Shown here: one piece after another, positions 1-11,767 of the stretch
How the letters are laid out: every line of letters starts with the position of its first letter
Numbering within the stretch: position 1 is the stretch's first letter
Assembly: GCA_014898425.1 (NCBI GenBank)
Contig: RCSZ01000003.1
Location: 2,356,001-2,420,000 of the forward strand
DNA from: Botryotinia globosa
Taxonomy: Eukaryota > Ascomycota > Leotiomycetes > Helotiales > Sclerotiniaceae
Direction: 5' to 3'
Length of the DNA stretch: 64,000 nucleotides
Notes under the pieces: generated by a model
What the model saw: the letters and a program-made list of their open reading frames with translations, nothing else
What the model was told of the DNA's origin: nothing
The model's database searches: none
Made by a program: the position numbers and the translations under genes

Positions 1-347
1 GTCGCTCTTCGCTTTCCGTTGCTGGTGCTGTATCCTGTCGATTTTATATTTTTGGGTCGGGAAAGATGGTATCTTAGTTCTCGGGGAGCTTGCAGAGTCT
101 GTAGAGAGGCTTGTATCAGGCTCGGAAATTCTTCGTCGTGATATATGTATAGAGATACAAGGACATCAGGGGTATATATGACTCAGTATGAGTGGGATGG
201 TGATTCGAGGTAGAGAAGGGATCCGAGACGGTCGATTCTAGTCTGTGACTAGGTAGTTGGGAGATGTTGTGTGTATTTCCAAGACCAACTGGAAAAATCC
301 CGTACGCTTCGAATGAACAAAATGACTTTGATATTACATTAAGAGAA
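1..347. other. left edge, no gene seen
   Basis: No convincing open reading frame, RNA gene or repeat is visible in these 347 bases. They lie just downstream of the 3' end of the minus-strand receptor gene and probably include its 3' untranslated region. Confidence 0.5.
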
Positions 348-1674
348 CTATAGATATCGTTTATGATTATTATTGAAAGAGAAATTGGGCAACTGAGGCG
401 ATTGATCTATCACCGTACACGATCCTTGGATTCCCGTAGATTCGTCCTTCGCGTGATTATAAGTCTCGATGGTGACATCCTGCTCAACAACGATACCTCG
501 TTCCTCATCATCCGTATCGGCGAGCTCGTGAGAATTGTTTTGATTTTGTTTGTATCCGGATTTTGAGCTCCAGAATTTACTCGATTTGGATGTGTTTTGT
601 TCGGATCGGTTGAAAGTTCCAACAAGCTTGGGGTAGTAGAGTTTCCAGAAACCTACACTTGGTGGCATGCATGCACAAAACTGTATGGTAAGGTAAGAAA
701 GTTATTCGAGCAAATGTTTGGGAGGTCAGACTTACAAGGCCGAGGTAAACTTCGACGGAACTCCATATGTATACGGGATATGCGGTCCAGGTTCTATCAT
801 AGTTTGATGTAGATTTCCATACGTAAACCGTTCGAACGACGCTTGCGGTAGAGGCGATAAAGCCAATTGCGAAAAGCATGCAGAGAGATATTCTTTGCTT
901 GAAGGGTATTTGCAAGTGCCATACTGTATGGATTGGTAAAATCACAACTGCATAATCGCTAATTGCATTACAGATGGACGTGAAGAGGAGATGGGCTTCT
1001 TGGTTGATACAGTTTGGCTGGGGTTTGAAGGAAACTACCCAGTAATCAGAGACCGGCCTTTGAGATATTTAGTCAAGTAGAGTTAAATTGAGAATCACTA
1101 TCGATGCTTACCTGCACTGGAATGTCAAAGTAATAGCGAAAATCGAGCCGTGTATGAGCACATATATCATAAGCCCTTGTGCAACGCGTCGCAGTTTAGG
1201 AGCCCTATTTTCGAATAACCGTGCAATAAGCCAAAGCATAGAAATTCTTATAGGAGTGAGCGCCAGTGTAAACAGAATTTGTGTTGTGTATATGCATTTG
1301 AGACCAAGGGCAAGCCAATCGTAGGGAACATCCCAAGCGTGGACATCCCATCCAACGTATGTTTCGACAAAAATGCTCATGACAGTAAAACCAGTGATAG
1401 GTATCTGATAGTCTAATTTAGTTTCTGTAGAGATATATGAAAGACTTGGAAATACTAACCATGCTAAAGAGAGCCAAAAAATCATCCAAACCAAACATTT
1501 TGATATGTACAAGCGAGTATAAATGCGAATTCTCAGCATCGACAACACAATCGGATAAAGTACTCCATGAACAACGAAAATGGATGAACCATATCTTTCG
1601 GGGTTAACGTAATTGGGAACGGGCCAGTCCAATGTGGCTGTGATGTCGATATACATAATGAAGAAAAGTTGCAC
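348..1674 (-). CDS. PTH11-type rhodopsin-like integral membrane protein
   Basis: This is a seven-helix membrane protein of the fungal rhodopsin-like (PTH11/SAT4-type) family, probably acting in the plasma membrane. Four exons read 1674-1456, 1404-1112, 1057-736 and 680-348, giving 388 residues with every junction in frame. The family start WPVPNYVNPE lies near residue 18, followed by RIYTRLYISKC, VGWDVHAWDVP, the signature CRPVSDYW, and FCACMPPSVGFWK after the last helix. The C-terminal tail of about 100 residues is polar and lacks a helix. The first intron (1405-1455, 51 nt) has no in-frame stop, so reading through keeps the frame. The second intron (1058-1111) ends in AAG. An internal Met six codons downstream is an alternative start. 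Many family members are orphan receptors, and no ligand can be inferred here. Confidence 0.85.
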
Positions 1675-3034
1675 TGGTATAACGGCACCGCGAAAAAGAG
1701 AAAAGCAACATCAAAACAGATCTTGAGGGCTTTAGTCCTGTTATATGAAAACGCACAATGCGACTTACTTGCCCGCGAGTCAATGAGGCGGCTGGATAGG
1801 GTCCAAAATCTACCACACACATCCCTCCTTTGTTGGGAGTTTGAATGAGTATTTTCGGACATAAGCATTGTGGGTAGAACATCAATGACATTTATCAATA
1901 GACGAGCAGATCTTGGGATTGGCCTCTGAGCTCCAAGTTGCGACCGTATGGCCAGGCATGGAAATTCCACCGGGCTGGTAGGCAAAATTCTACATATTAT
2001 CCCCTAGAGTGCGAACATTCGGCGCCCTCGCTTAACAGAGATCTTAGTGACCAATCAGATCATCAGGATCTTGAGAAACCCCATTTTTTCGAAAATATTT
2101 CTTGTTCCCAAGAGTGCAATACAATATTGTATATAGACCTTTGGGAATCTTTTTAGAAATATAAATATATAAAATTATATTTATTTTTATTTTTTATATA
2201 TTTTTGATAAATTTTAATTTTAAATTCAATATAAATCGATATATATATACTTAAATATAGATAAATCTCATCTATTATAAGAAAATATTATTCTTGATGG
2301 TTGCCGCTGTGCACGGGCTACATTCGGCGCCATGGAGTGACAGTCTAGGGGATATGCTTTTTGTGTATACACCTCCTTACTAGGTCAACCCAACAATAAA
2401 TGCCCAGACTTGGTATGAGTAAACTTCAACAAGATCAAAATTCCTGACCTACCAGATGTCGATGAATTCCTCTCTTGCGGCTCAGGAGATTTTATGATTC
2501 CGAACAACTCCTTATTAATCCTCAGTGGATCATGCGAGCACGGAACATCAAAAATACTCTTGCTGTTTACATGCGGGATAATTTGGGATCTGACGGTTCA
2601 AAGATGACGCAGTCTGCAAGCTCAATTACGACTGGCATGATGAAGTATGCTTGGAAAGGACCCTCATTGTTGTTGCTATGGAGGGGAAGTCTGCTCTTCA
2701 GAGCAGAACGTTGGAAATAGGGGGAGTTGCTCTCAGCGTTGGGACTTATGTTGCTTTCCAGATGAGCATTGACATCAGATTAAGAGATTTCAGGATTGTC
2801 CATGATTATTTCTGGCTTATCCACATGAATCGGAGAGTAAGCTCACGCTGAAGGATCAATACGGAAACACTGTGATATAATTATCACATGAAGGAACCCT
2901 TTCATTAGTTGAGGTGTTCTCCAAAGAACTTCGTAGTAAATGCCAAGATAATAACATATAACTTTCATACTTTGATTGAATGCCCACGGGTCTCTTCTTG
3001 AATGGTTCCTACCAGCTCATTGTGAGGATCTAGT
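1675..3034. other. intergenic region with an AT-rich tract and degraded coding-like remnants
   Basis: The span 2158-2290 is strongly AT-rich and may be a short mutated relic. From about 2475 to 2870 short open stretches in shifting frames look protein-like, for example GVALSVGTYVAFQMSIDI near 2724-2777, but no frame stays open and I recognise no family. No intact gene is supported. Confidence 0.4.
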
Positions 3035-3990
3035 CTAAGATTGGTATTGCTTCTCCATAGATGCCCATATATCAGCTTCCAGAGCCTCACGAGGTACATG
3101 TGTAACTGCAGTTGATTTACGAGGAGGCCCAGGATCGTTGAAGACTTCCACTTTCCTCTTGACTTTGCCAACTTCGAGAATTGTGCCCCCAGGATATTCT
3201 TCACTCTCGATCAGTTCTAGCATAGCTTCGGCAACAAATTCTGGTGTTACCCAATCCGGGTTATCTTTAGGGATAAATGCCATCTTTTCGGGATTCTCTG
3301 TCCATAATGGGGTTTTTATGAGACCAGGTGCTACTGCACTTATGCGTACTTTGGGAATTTCGGGAGAAGGAAATTCCAATTGTGCCAATGTACGAACAAA
3401 GCCTGATATGGCATGTTTTGAAGCTACATACATTGGCGTTGGAAAGAATGGGACTTGACCAGCAATACTGGATATATGAATAACAGCACCAGGCTTCTTC
3501 CGCTTCATGAAGTGCTCAATAGCCATTTGAGTTGCGCGTATCGGATGAGTGATGTTGATATCAAGTAATTTGTATCGTGATTCGGAGGGTTTGTCAACGG
3601 AAGGGGGGGTACCAGGGGGGATCCAGAAATTCGAAAATGGCTTCGTCGTCAATTAGCTACTATTCTCCATCCTGATTAGTGAACACTAACTGGTTCAAAC
3701 ACGCCAGCTCCTGGGCACACGATATCAGCACCACCGAATTGCTCCGTTGCTACTTCGAACATCTTCTCCAGTTGAACCCATTCCGTTACGTCCGTCTTCA
3801 GAAACACGGCTTTCGGGCTATTTGAAGAATCAGAATATTTCGATATCAATTCCTCAGCTTCTGGGCGTAGAGCGAGATCTGCAATGAGAACATTGCAACC
3901 TTTGCTGAGTAGCAATTTTGCAAAACAAAAATTGATACCAGAGCCAGCTCCTGTGACAATGGCAGTCTTGGAATCAACGTTCATAGCCAT
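3035..3990 (-). CDS. short-chain dehydrogenase/reductase (classical SDR)
   Basis: This is an NAD(P)-dependent oxidoreductase of the classical short-chain dehydrogenase family, probably cytosolic; the substrate is unknown. Two exons (3990-3691 and 3640-3035) encode 301 residues. The cofactor motif TGAGSG is at residues 14-19, an LKTDVTE segment corresponds to the conserved adenine-ring aspartate, and the catalytic set is Ser157/158, Tyr171 and Lys175 in YVASK. PGLIKTPLW follows the active site, as is usual. The layout resembles fungal 15-hydroxyprostaglandin-dehydrogenase-like proteins. The single 50-nt intron (3641-3690) has a GCTAAT branch point and must end in AAG to restore the expected EPPFSNFW segment; the nearby TAG acceptor gives a stop or the wrong frame. 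It lies about 1.07 kb from the divergent sugar transporter, so shared regulation is possible but not shown. Confidence 0.9.
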
Positions 3991-5058
3991 GATAGTGTAA
4001 TTTGAGTTGTTTTTATGATTCCGAATGGAAAGTGTATTCCAGTTGGCATGAATGTATTTATATCAAGAATAGGGCTCTGAATACGTGGACTGTCCTATGT
4101 GGGCAAACTAACGGCGTGTCGACGCAGGGTAGGTGCGTTGATCGAGGTCGGGTAAATGGAATGACTTGATGAGTTAACGATGAATACCTGGTTCAATAAT
4201 GCAAAAGAAGACGAAGCTATTGTTTAGCTCATCGTCGTGAAACATTCCTTCAGACAATTCACATATTGATCTTACCCCCATTTTTACCCCATTCGTATCC
4301 CGGTCATTTGGCGAGAACCGGTGAGAACACCAAGTAAGAAAGGAAGGTTGAGCGAGGTCAAGTAGCAAAAGAAAAGCATATGAATTTGCTAGAGTGGGAA
4401 GGTTATCCGGATTAGCTTCTACTCTGTAGCTTGCATCATGTGCATGCTTGGATCATCAGCGGGTACACGGACTGACGGAACGTTTCGATAATTGACTTGG
4501 CAATATCCCTTTAAAATATGAATATCTCTTCAGATACTTCGAAGTTGGATTCACTGTTTTATTACAGATCAAGAAATGGGAGTATGGAGTATGGAATCTG
4601 GAATCAAGCAATTGAAGATTAGATTTGTTGCCCAATTTGAAAGTTGAGAAGTTGTCCCATCAGTCCACACACCCACTAATGGATACGAATCTTGAAACTT
4701 CACGATAGCCTTACCCCGCTTGCTTCCCGCGAATCCACCGGAATCTGGGGTCTCCACGATTTTGCTGATATCAAATAGAAAACAATGACTCGTCTCGTTA
4801 TCTTGGCCCCAGCCATGGCTGTCAAACTGTAAATAAATCAAGCCGTTTATCTCTTCTGTCGTCGAAATTTCCAATCTGGCAATGATCGACATGATGCATC
4901 ATCGTGTGGGAGCACGACTGCACAAGGGATGATACGAGAGTACATCCTGGTGACTGTCGGGTATAAAGCAATCAGAAGTTCTCCAGTCTTTGTGAAGTTG
5001 CGATATGCAAGATTGCAAGTTCTGCAGCTAGTTGTCACATTTGAATCAATTTCGTACA
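3991..5058. promoter_or_regulatory. divergent intergenic region between the SDR and sugar transporter genes
   Basis: Both flanking genes start outward from this 1.07-kb region, so it must hold both promoters. I could not pick out a specific factor-binding site. A 107-codon minus-strand frame at 4569-4892 is listed separately as doubtful. Confidence 0.45.
4569..4892 (-). CDS. doubtful hypothetical protein (107 aa)
   Basis: This is an uninterrupted minus-strand frame with ordinary, non-repetitive composition (for example GWGQDNETSHCFLFD and PLVGVWTDGTT). I do not recognise a family, signal peptide or membrane segment. It sits in the shared upstream region of two divergent genes, which makes it suspect. 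It could also be one exon of a larger gene, but no convincing partner exon was found. Confidence 0.22.
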   Translation of the reverse strand: MSIIARLEISTTEEINGLIYLQFDSHGWGQDNETSHCFLFDISKIVETPDSGGFAGSKRGKAIVKFQDSYPLVGVWTDGTTSQLSNWATNLIFNCLIPDSILHTPIS

Positions 5059-6802
5059 ATGGCTCGAAAGTACCTTGGAGGTTCAGGTGAGGCATTGACA
5101 GTATGGATATCCGTTGCTGCTTCGACAGTTTTAGTTTTCTATGGCTACGACCAGGTAAGTGTCTTACCAAAACCGTTGGAAAAAGTATCAAAATACTCAC
5201 TATATTAGGGTGTTTTTGGAAATGTGTTAGTTGGTGACGACTTTCTTCGAACAATGGGGTACCCAACAACAAGTGTTCAAGGGACTTTAACTTCGGTCTA
5301 TAATCTGGGCTGTTTCTTTGGAGCACTCTCTACTATTTGGACTGGGGATCTTCTCGGCCGACCTAAAGTGATACTCCTAGGTAGCGCCATCATTGCCTTG
5401 GGTGCACTCATTCAAACTGCTAGCTACGGTGTTGCGCAAATGATGGTGGGAAGAATAGTGGCGGGATTGGGAACGGGTATGAATACCGCAACTGCAGGTG
5501 TCTGGCAAGCTGAGACTAGCAAGATGAGAAGTCGTGGGAAACTTGTCATTATTCAGATGGCTAATTGCATTACCGGATTCTCGATCTCTAATTGGCTTAC
5601 ACTTGGATTTTCATTCGCCAAGGGTAGTGTGGCATGGAGATTCCCTCTGGCTTTCCAAATATGTGAGTTTCCCAAGTACTCGAACATTATATCAAACTAA
5701 CAATACATTAGTCTTCACTGCTGTAATCTGGGCTTTATGTCCATTCTTACCAGATTCGCCGCGTCTGCTTATCAGAAAAGGGCGACACCAAGAGGCATAT
5801 GAAGTTCTCGCAGCACTTGAAGGTCATGGCGCAACCATTGACTCTCCGTCTGTGAAACAGCAATTTAATATAATCAAGGACGTCTTGGATCGAGAACATA
5901 TGAACACATACACTTGGTTCCAATTATTATCTGGTAACGGCCCATCTGGAGTTTTGAGACGTATGATTCTCGGAGCTTGGATGCAAGCAATGAACCAAAT
6001 CAGTGGTATTAATGTCACTAGTTATTACATGACATACGTTTTCATCCATGCACTAGGAATATCCGAATTGAGGTAGGAGTCTTTCAGCTTTCAGGTCGTT
6101 CGCAGCTAACACATAATTAGAGCACGCATTCTTGCGGCCGCAGGATCTGTCGACTATCTTCTTTTCGCCTGTTTAGCCTACTTTGTAATTGAGCGATATG
6201 GTCGTCGACGTGTGATGATGGTGTCTGCATTTGCATGTTCTACTTGCTGGATCATTATCACCATCGTACTTGCCTTGACTGTCTCTGATCCAGCACATAG
6301 CTATCAATACGGAGCTGTGGCAGTCTCATTTTTCTTCGCATTCTTCGCATCTTTTGGTATGGGTGTTTTAGGAGTTCCATGGCTCTATCCTACTGAAATC
6401 AATGCCCTTGAGATGCGTACCAAGGGTGCATCTCTAGCCATGGCTACCAATTGGATTATGAACTATATGGTTGCCGAAGTGACTCCATCAGGAATTGCAA
6501 ATCTTGGATGGAGATTCTGGATTATTTGGGCAGTCATTTGCGCGAGTTTCGTTCCGATTACATATTTCTTCTATCCAGAGACTGCAAACAGAAGCTTAGA
6601 GGATATTGATCGCTTCTTTGAAAGTAAACCTGGACTCTTTATCCACCGAAATAAGATAGCTACTCAGCTACAAAGACCACAAATATACGAAGAGGAAGAT
6701 TTGAGACTCGGGAGAGCTGCTGAAGAAAAAGAGTTTCAAAAATCGAGCTCTAGCCCAGAAAATGGAGTCGAGGTTATGGAAGTGGAACACAAACTAGCCT
6801 AA
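5059..6802 (+). CDS. MFS sugar transporter (hexose/lactose-permease type)
   Basis: This is a proton-coupled sugar porter of the major facilitator superfamily with 12 predicted helices in the plasma membrane. Four exons (5059-5154, 5209-5662, 5712-6072, 6121-6802) give 530 residues, a normal length, and all three introns are GT...TAG and in frame. Family motifs are FYGYDQGVFG in helix 1, DLLGRPKV after helix 2, PDSPRLLIRKGR in the central loop, MNQISGINV in helix 7, ERYGRRR after helix 8, and GVPWLYPTEI with YPETANRSLEDID near the C terminus. The start was chosen as the first ATG that joins the Tyr-Gly-Tyr-Asp-Gln motif through intron 1. The C-terminal 70 residues are charged and cytosolic. 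The family handles hexoses, disaccharides and some sugar acids; the substrate here is unknown. Confidence 0.95.
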
Positions 6803-7908
6803 ATGGGGGATTTGTTGCCAACAAAATTGTTTGATTTTCGTTTATATGATAAAATTATCGCTATATATTTCGCATGAGTTTGGTTAATGACTGGCTTACA
6901 ACCATTCATCGTATTCTAACTCCATTATGTTAAGAAAAGGTCATCTTTCTGGCTGCACTCTACTATTTCCTTGCATAGAATCTCTCTCCTGTCCAGCAAA
7001 TCTCTGGGATCATATCTTAATCAAAGCTCTTTGGAGGCACTGTTCTTCTGGTAGATACCTACCTGACCCAGAGTTATTGAGCAGGTACTTCAAGGAATAC
7101 TGCAGCCGCTTGATTAAAACGTCTGTCTATAGGATTCTAGCAAATTCCTGCGCGCGAATAGATCAGGGTGGTCTATGTGGTTAGAATCTTAATGGAAAAC
7201 AAATCAGGGAGCATATGATTATACTTGAGGAAGAAGGAAGACCGACTAAAATCTGGCTATAGATTGTATAATCGCTAGAAGTTTATCGTTCATTCGAAAT
7301 AGTGCGGGTATCCTCAACTTCGTGGAAGATGTATTCCAGAAATATTGAAATGGAACATTCATGAAGTTGCAAGCAGAGATCGCTCTTTCTTTTCATGATC
7401 TATGTATGCACCTTTTGAGACCTGTTCAAGATCTTTTGGTCAAGAGATTTTGGCTGACAATGAATATTATTCATATTCTATTGTTGTAACCCTACACATG
7501 GAATCATTTCCCCCAAAGAACAAACAATCTTGAAGTTTTGATTTTTTTCTTCTTTGACTTTCAATATCTCCAGCTACACCAAGTCTGGAAATATATTCCG
7601 AAAATGATTTCTATCACATTGAATCATTATTGGTGGCAATTTCATCTTTGGCAGCAAGTGAATTGCTAAAGACTCTGTTCATTCGCACTCAGTCAATTTG
7701 CGGCATTCACTAAGAATATTTTTCTTCTTCGAGAAAATGCAAAATTCTAAGTATGGCTCATTTAGTATCCATATTAGAGGGGATCACAAGATATTCTATA
7801 TACAAACTGTCAGTCTGGCTCAGTCATATATATAAACTCTCTCTCATATGGATCCCCAAACCCTCAAGACACATACAAAATCAACCATAATACATACCTC
7901 TTTCAACA
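6803..7908. other. intergenic, no gene seen
   Basis: No gene is supported. The first part is the 3' flank of the transporter and the last 100 bases are the promoter of the next gene. An 85-codon frame near 6927-7184 has no recognisable features and is probably chance. Confidence 0.5.
7826..7835 (+). promoter_or_regulatory. TATA-like box
   Basis: The sequence TATATATAAA lies 74-83 bases before the ATG at 7909. An A/C-rich leader follows and the ATG context is ACAATGAG, so this is a plausible core promoter for the 266-residue protein gene. Confidence 0.5.
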
Positions 7909-8709
7909 ATGAGCGCTGTCTCCCCTAGCCACCAGCCACCCACCACCATACCAAACCTACCAGATTACTGCATCAGAGTATCCTTCAAATGCCAGAGTTG
8001 CCCCGAAACCCATCTCTTCGAAACCAAACGATGCGACAAAGCAGTACAATCCGACACGTGGTATCATTCCTGCGAGCACGCCATCACTATCAAAGTAGCC
8101 AGCCAAGCTAGTATGTGTAAAGATTGTTGGGGTCTAATAGATGGCTTGAGAGTTCCAATCTGGAAGGCTCTGTACCACGAAGGAGAAATAATCAGCAGTG
8201 CTTTTCTCGAGACGTTTGATAATCTGGGACGTTTGGGATTTAGGATTAGAGGGGGACAGCATAAAGATGTTCGGGTTAAGGGTACAATTGTGTGGATTAA
8301 AAGGCTGGCAGATGAGATACCGGGTGTGGAGGCGTATTTTCCTTGGCGCGCATCGTTGGATAGTCTTTCGGATGAGATTGTGAAACCGAAATATCTTTTT
8401 GGAGGCCAAATGTGTATTGGGAGTGTGTTGGAAGATCAACCGGAATGTGTGGATATTATAAGACAAAACGTTTTCAAGATCAAGGGAAATGCTGACGCTG
8501 CGCTGAAATTCCTGGAAGAAAGGGGATTTATGATTGAAGGAGAGTTTCTCGGGTCAGTTTCTGAGTCGTATAACGATGCGCAGGTTGATAGACATCGATG
8601 GGGCTTTCTGCAAGGAAATGAAGTTGGTCAGTCTGAGGAGGATGATTCGATTGTAGTGTGGAATGGGAAGAATGGGAAGGCTGTGAAAGTTGAGGGGGTG
8701 GGAAGATAG
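7909..8709 (+). CDS. hypothetical cysteine-rich protein (266 aa)
   Basis: This is a single-exon gene for a protein I do not recognise. The first 80 residues contain a spaced set of potential metal ligands: CQSC near residues 29-32, a lone Cys, then SCEH, and CKDCWG near residues 67-72. This is consistent with a zinc-binding knuckle. The remainder is a mixed helix/strand region with FPWRASLDSLSDEI and a helical KGNADAALKFLEERGF segment, and ends in a charged tail. There is no signal peptide or membrane helix. A TATA-like box about 80 bases upstream and a good ATG context support expression. The Cys/His pattern suggests a nucleic-acid or protein-binding role, but that is only an inference. Confidence 0.65.
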   Translation: MSAVSPSHQPPTTIPNLPDYCIRVSFKCQSCPETHLFETKRCDKAVQSDTWYHSCEHAITIKVASQASMCKDCWGLIDGLRVPIWKALYHEGEIISSAFLETFDNLGRLGFRIRGGQHKDVRVKGTIVWIKRLADEIPGVEAYFPWRASLDSLSDEIVKPKYLFGGQMCIGSVLEDQPECVDIIRQNVFKIKGNADAALKFLEERGFMIEGEFLGSVSESYNDAQVDRHRWGFLQGNEVGQSEEDDSIVVWNGKNGKAVKVEGVGR

Positions 8710-9983
8710 GGGTAGGGTCCGCTCATGGGTTAATGATATGATGATGCTCGGGATGGGAAGCTTGTGAACTAATGAAATTTCTCTAAGGCCTGGGATTTAT
8801 ACTTCTAGACGTTTAGTTTTGTATGAAAAAAATTAGAACCTTTCCTAAAATGTGTTTTTCCTACCAAGATTGTCTTTTTTGGTATCTCCCATTATGCGCC
8901 CATGCTAAATAAATTGAATAGCCGAGAACAGGAGAAAAAATTGATCAACATCAACCACCTCAATAAATTCAGTAATAAATAGACCACGAATAAAATCTTG
9001 AACTTAAAAATACTAAATAACCTCCTGAACAGTCTTTAGTCATGCTGTTAAAGCTGTGATTCTCGAAAATGAACTACAACATCCGAATTGTCGAAGAATT
9101 TTGTCCGTAATCAACACTAATCTGTTTCTTCTCCCATGAATAGATAGATAGGTTATGAATCTGGAATTTTATTCAACAGATTAAAATGATATACTAATTC
9201 TCTACAAATACGTAAAGTAGGACTAATAAATGATTTTAGATCATGTTGGCGAGTTTGCCAAACATTATTTCATATCGATCTGTTGTGAATCAATGGTGTG
9301 GTTGCACTGCTTGAGGATTTTACTTGATCTTACCAATTCTGTTTATAAGCTGTTGAACATATTGTTTCATATAGATATAACAGACATCATGATGTACTGT
9401 TAATGAGTTCACAGATTCATCAATTTAGGTACTCTTTGAAAACAGAATAAGTTGATACTGAGACGGATTCTACCGCAGGTTTTATTGTTTTCCGAGTTCT
9501 GCTCACTAGAAAAGAGGCTCATAGATGGTTTTAGTGATGGCAGAACATCTAGATGTCTGATTCCAAGGAGCTGGGCAGAAAGAGAAAGGAGTTGCCACAA
9601 TACCAACTTCGTGAACATTCAGATTTCAGTCACACAAGAACATTAAAATAAACTTCACGTCAAGTCGATATGGATGGGAAAAAACGATGATAAGTGGAAA
9701 TTGTTTGGTTAGTCACTGTCCGAAGGGTAAGGGAAGAGAAGGCATCTGTACGACTAATATCTTTTTGGTTATACTCGAAGTATAAGTTTTGAATCCTAAT
9801 TTCTATCCTAAGTTCTATCCTAAGTTCTATCCGCCGCTCCCGAAACTAGCTGCTTTGCTGAAGATTCTCAGTAGCAGTCCGTGTCGGAGCTACATAAGTT
9901 CCAGACTATAATGTCTCTGTCCGACACACAACCATTCACATCATGCTACCCATTGATGCTCCATAATCTCATTCATCAGACTT
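8710..9983. other. intergenic, no gene seen
   Basis: This moderately AT-rich DNA lies between two converging genes. A short direct repeat of CTATCCTAAGTT is visible near 9803-9830. No coding region or RNA gene is supported. Confidence 0.45.
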
Positions 9984-11767
9984 TCAATTTCCAACCAACT
10001 TAACCCTGCATGGAAGCCCATCACTTGGATGAGCAGCTCCAGACAAGATCTGATAAGCTCTATCTCCCTCGAGTGTTCTCGGACCAGTCTTCGGGTGCAA
10101 ACTATCCCACTCCTCATACACACTCCTAATTTCAAACTCTCTTGCAGTCAAAACAAGAAAAATCTTCATCTCCATCATCGCAAGTTCTTGTCCAATGCAC
10201 TTACGAGGTCCAAATTCAAATGGGCGAAAGGTGCCTTTCTTGGGGTAGAGACGATGACCTTCTTCAACGAGCCAGCGCTCTGGAAGAAATTCGCTTGGTT
10301 CGGGCCAGTAAGCAGGATCACGTTGGATAGCATGTGAGTTTGACCATACCATGAATCCTTCAGTGGGGTATTGAAGTCCATCGGTTCCTGACATGAAGTA
10401 TCCAGACTCACCGCTACGAGCAGTTGAGGCAGAGGGGTACAATCGAAGAGCTTCTTTTGTGACGGCCATGGTATAAGGAAGTCGGTTCAAAATATACGGA
10501 TCTTCTGTGATTTTTCTTGCAGCTTCCTTGTGGTCTGTGCCCAGAATCATATCATGCTCGGCGATCAGTAGCTGACGGGTCTTGGGATTGGTCCAGAGTA
10601 AATGAAGAGCATAGCACATGGTACTGCTTGTTGTATCGTGGCCGGCGAAAATGAACACTCTCAATTGAGATGTGGCAATATCTCTGAAGGCATTGTCCAT
10701 GGCGTTAATAGTGTTGTCTCCATGCTTGGTAGCAAGATAATTATCAAGAGCGAGGTCGATGATTGATTTGCTGCGAGTAACTTGGATGCCTTGATTGATA
10801 ATGTTTCGACGCTTCAAGCGCATATCTAACTCTCTCCAGATATATCTTACCATTCGGCGACCGTTCCACCAGTTTACAATAGGGCGAATAGGATTGTATC
10901 GTTGGAATGGATTGACTTCGTGTCCAAATGATAACCAATCGAGTTGACTGAGCAATGCAGAAACGAAATCATTTGTCTCGAGCTGTGAATTCAAGTGTGT
11001 ATCCCTAAATGTTGTTAGAAACTATTTTGACGAAATCGAATCCAAGCGTTCCACCTACAGAGCCATCCGACTAATAATATCCAGATTCAATCTAGTTGTT
11101 AAATGATCCATAATGACAATGTCCGAGTTCACAGCCGCTTTTCTCAGAATCTCGCAGAAAACGGACATGTCTTTCATCAAATCAGGAACCAGAGTCATCA
11201 GATGACTAGCACTGAAGCCTGGATTGAAAATGGTTCTCCATTTTCTCCACTCTTTACCTTCCATTGAGACCAAGTCATTTCCACCTGTCATAGGCTTCAA
11301 GTATTCACGCATGGCATGGAACTTAGGCAGTGGATGTGCTTGAGTCATCTGATAAGCTGCATCCGGACCTACAGCAACCAAAATCTCACCACCAAAGGGC
11401 CATGTGTCGAGGTAGAACAACGGGCCAAGGTTAGGGTAGAGGAGTTTGATCTGGTGTGGGAGAACGTGACGGTGGACATCGCTGGGCAATCGAGATACAA
11501 TTTCGCCAATCAATTTCAAGTGACCAAACACTGGGTGATGCGGAGGCATTGGCTTTGGGATTTGGTCAGCTATAATCACGAAAACTTAGATGGACATTAG
11601 CAATAACTCACCAAGCCATCCCTCTGCATACGTTGAAACTTGCGACGAACACGGCATAGTTCGACAAAGAATTTTATAGTTTTGACAACAATTGCCATGA
11701 AGCAAGCAATAATGAAAAGACGCCAGCCCGGGAGATTCGAAACGAAGTAATCATTGAGGAACGTCAT
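9984..11767 (-). CDS. cytochrome P450 monooxygenase
   Basis: This is a haem-thiolate monooxygenase anchored in the ER by an N-terminal helix (GWRLFIIACFMAIVV). Three exons (11767-11612, 11552-11059, 11004-9984) encode 556 residues, a normal fungal size. The proline-rich hinge reads LPMPPHHPVFGHL, the I-helix oxygen-activation motif is AGHDTTSST, the K-helix ExxR is in KEALRLYP, the PERF-like motif is FLPERW, and the haem loop is FEFGPRKCIG with Cys486 as iron ligand. All key residues are present, so the enzyme should be active. The general shape resembles sterigmatocystin-StcS-like fungal P450s, but the substrate cannot be inferred. The first intron (11553-11611) uses an AAG acceptor 10 nt after a CTGAC branch point; the earlier TAG gives the wrong frame. 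Upstream ATGs in the same frame exist (to 11953). I chose the start just before the membrane anchor. Confidence 0.93.
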
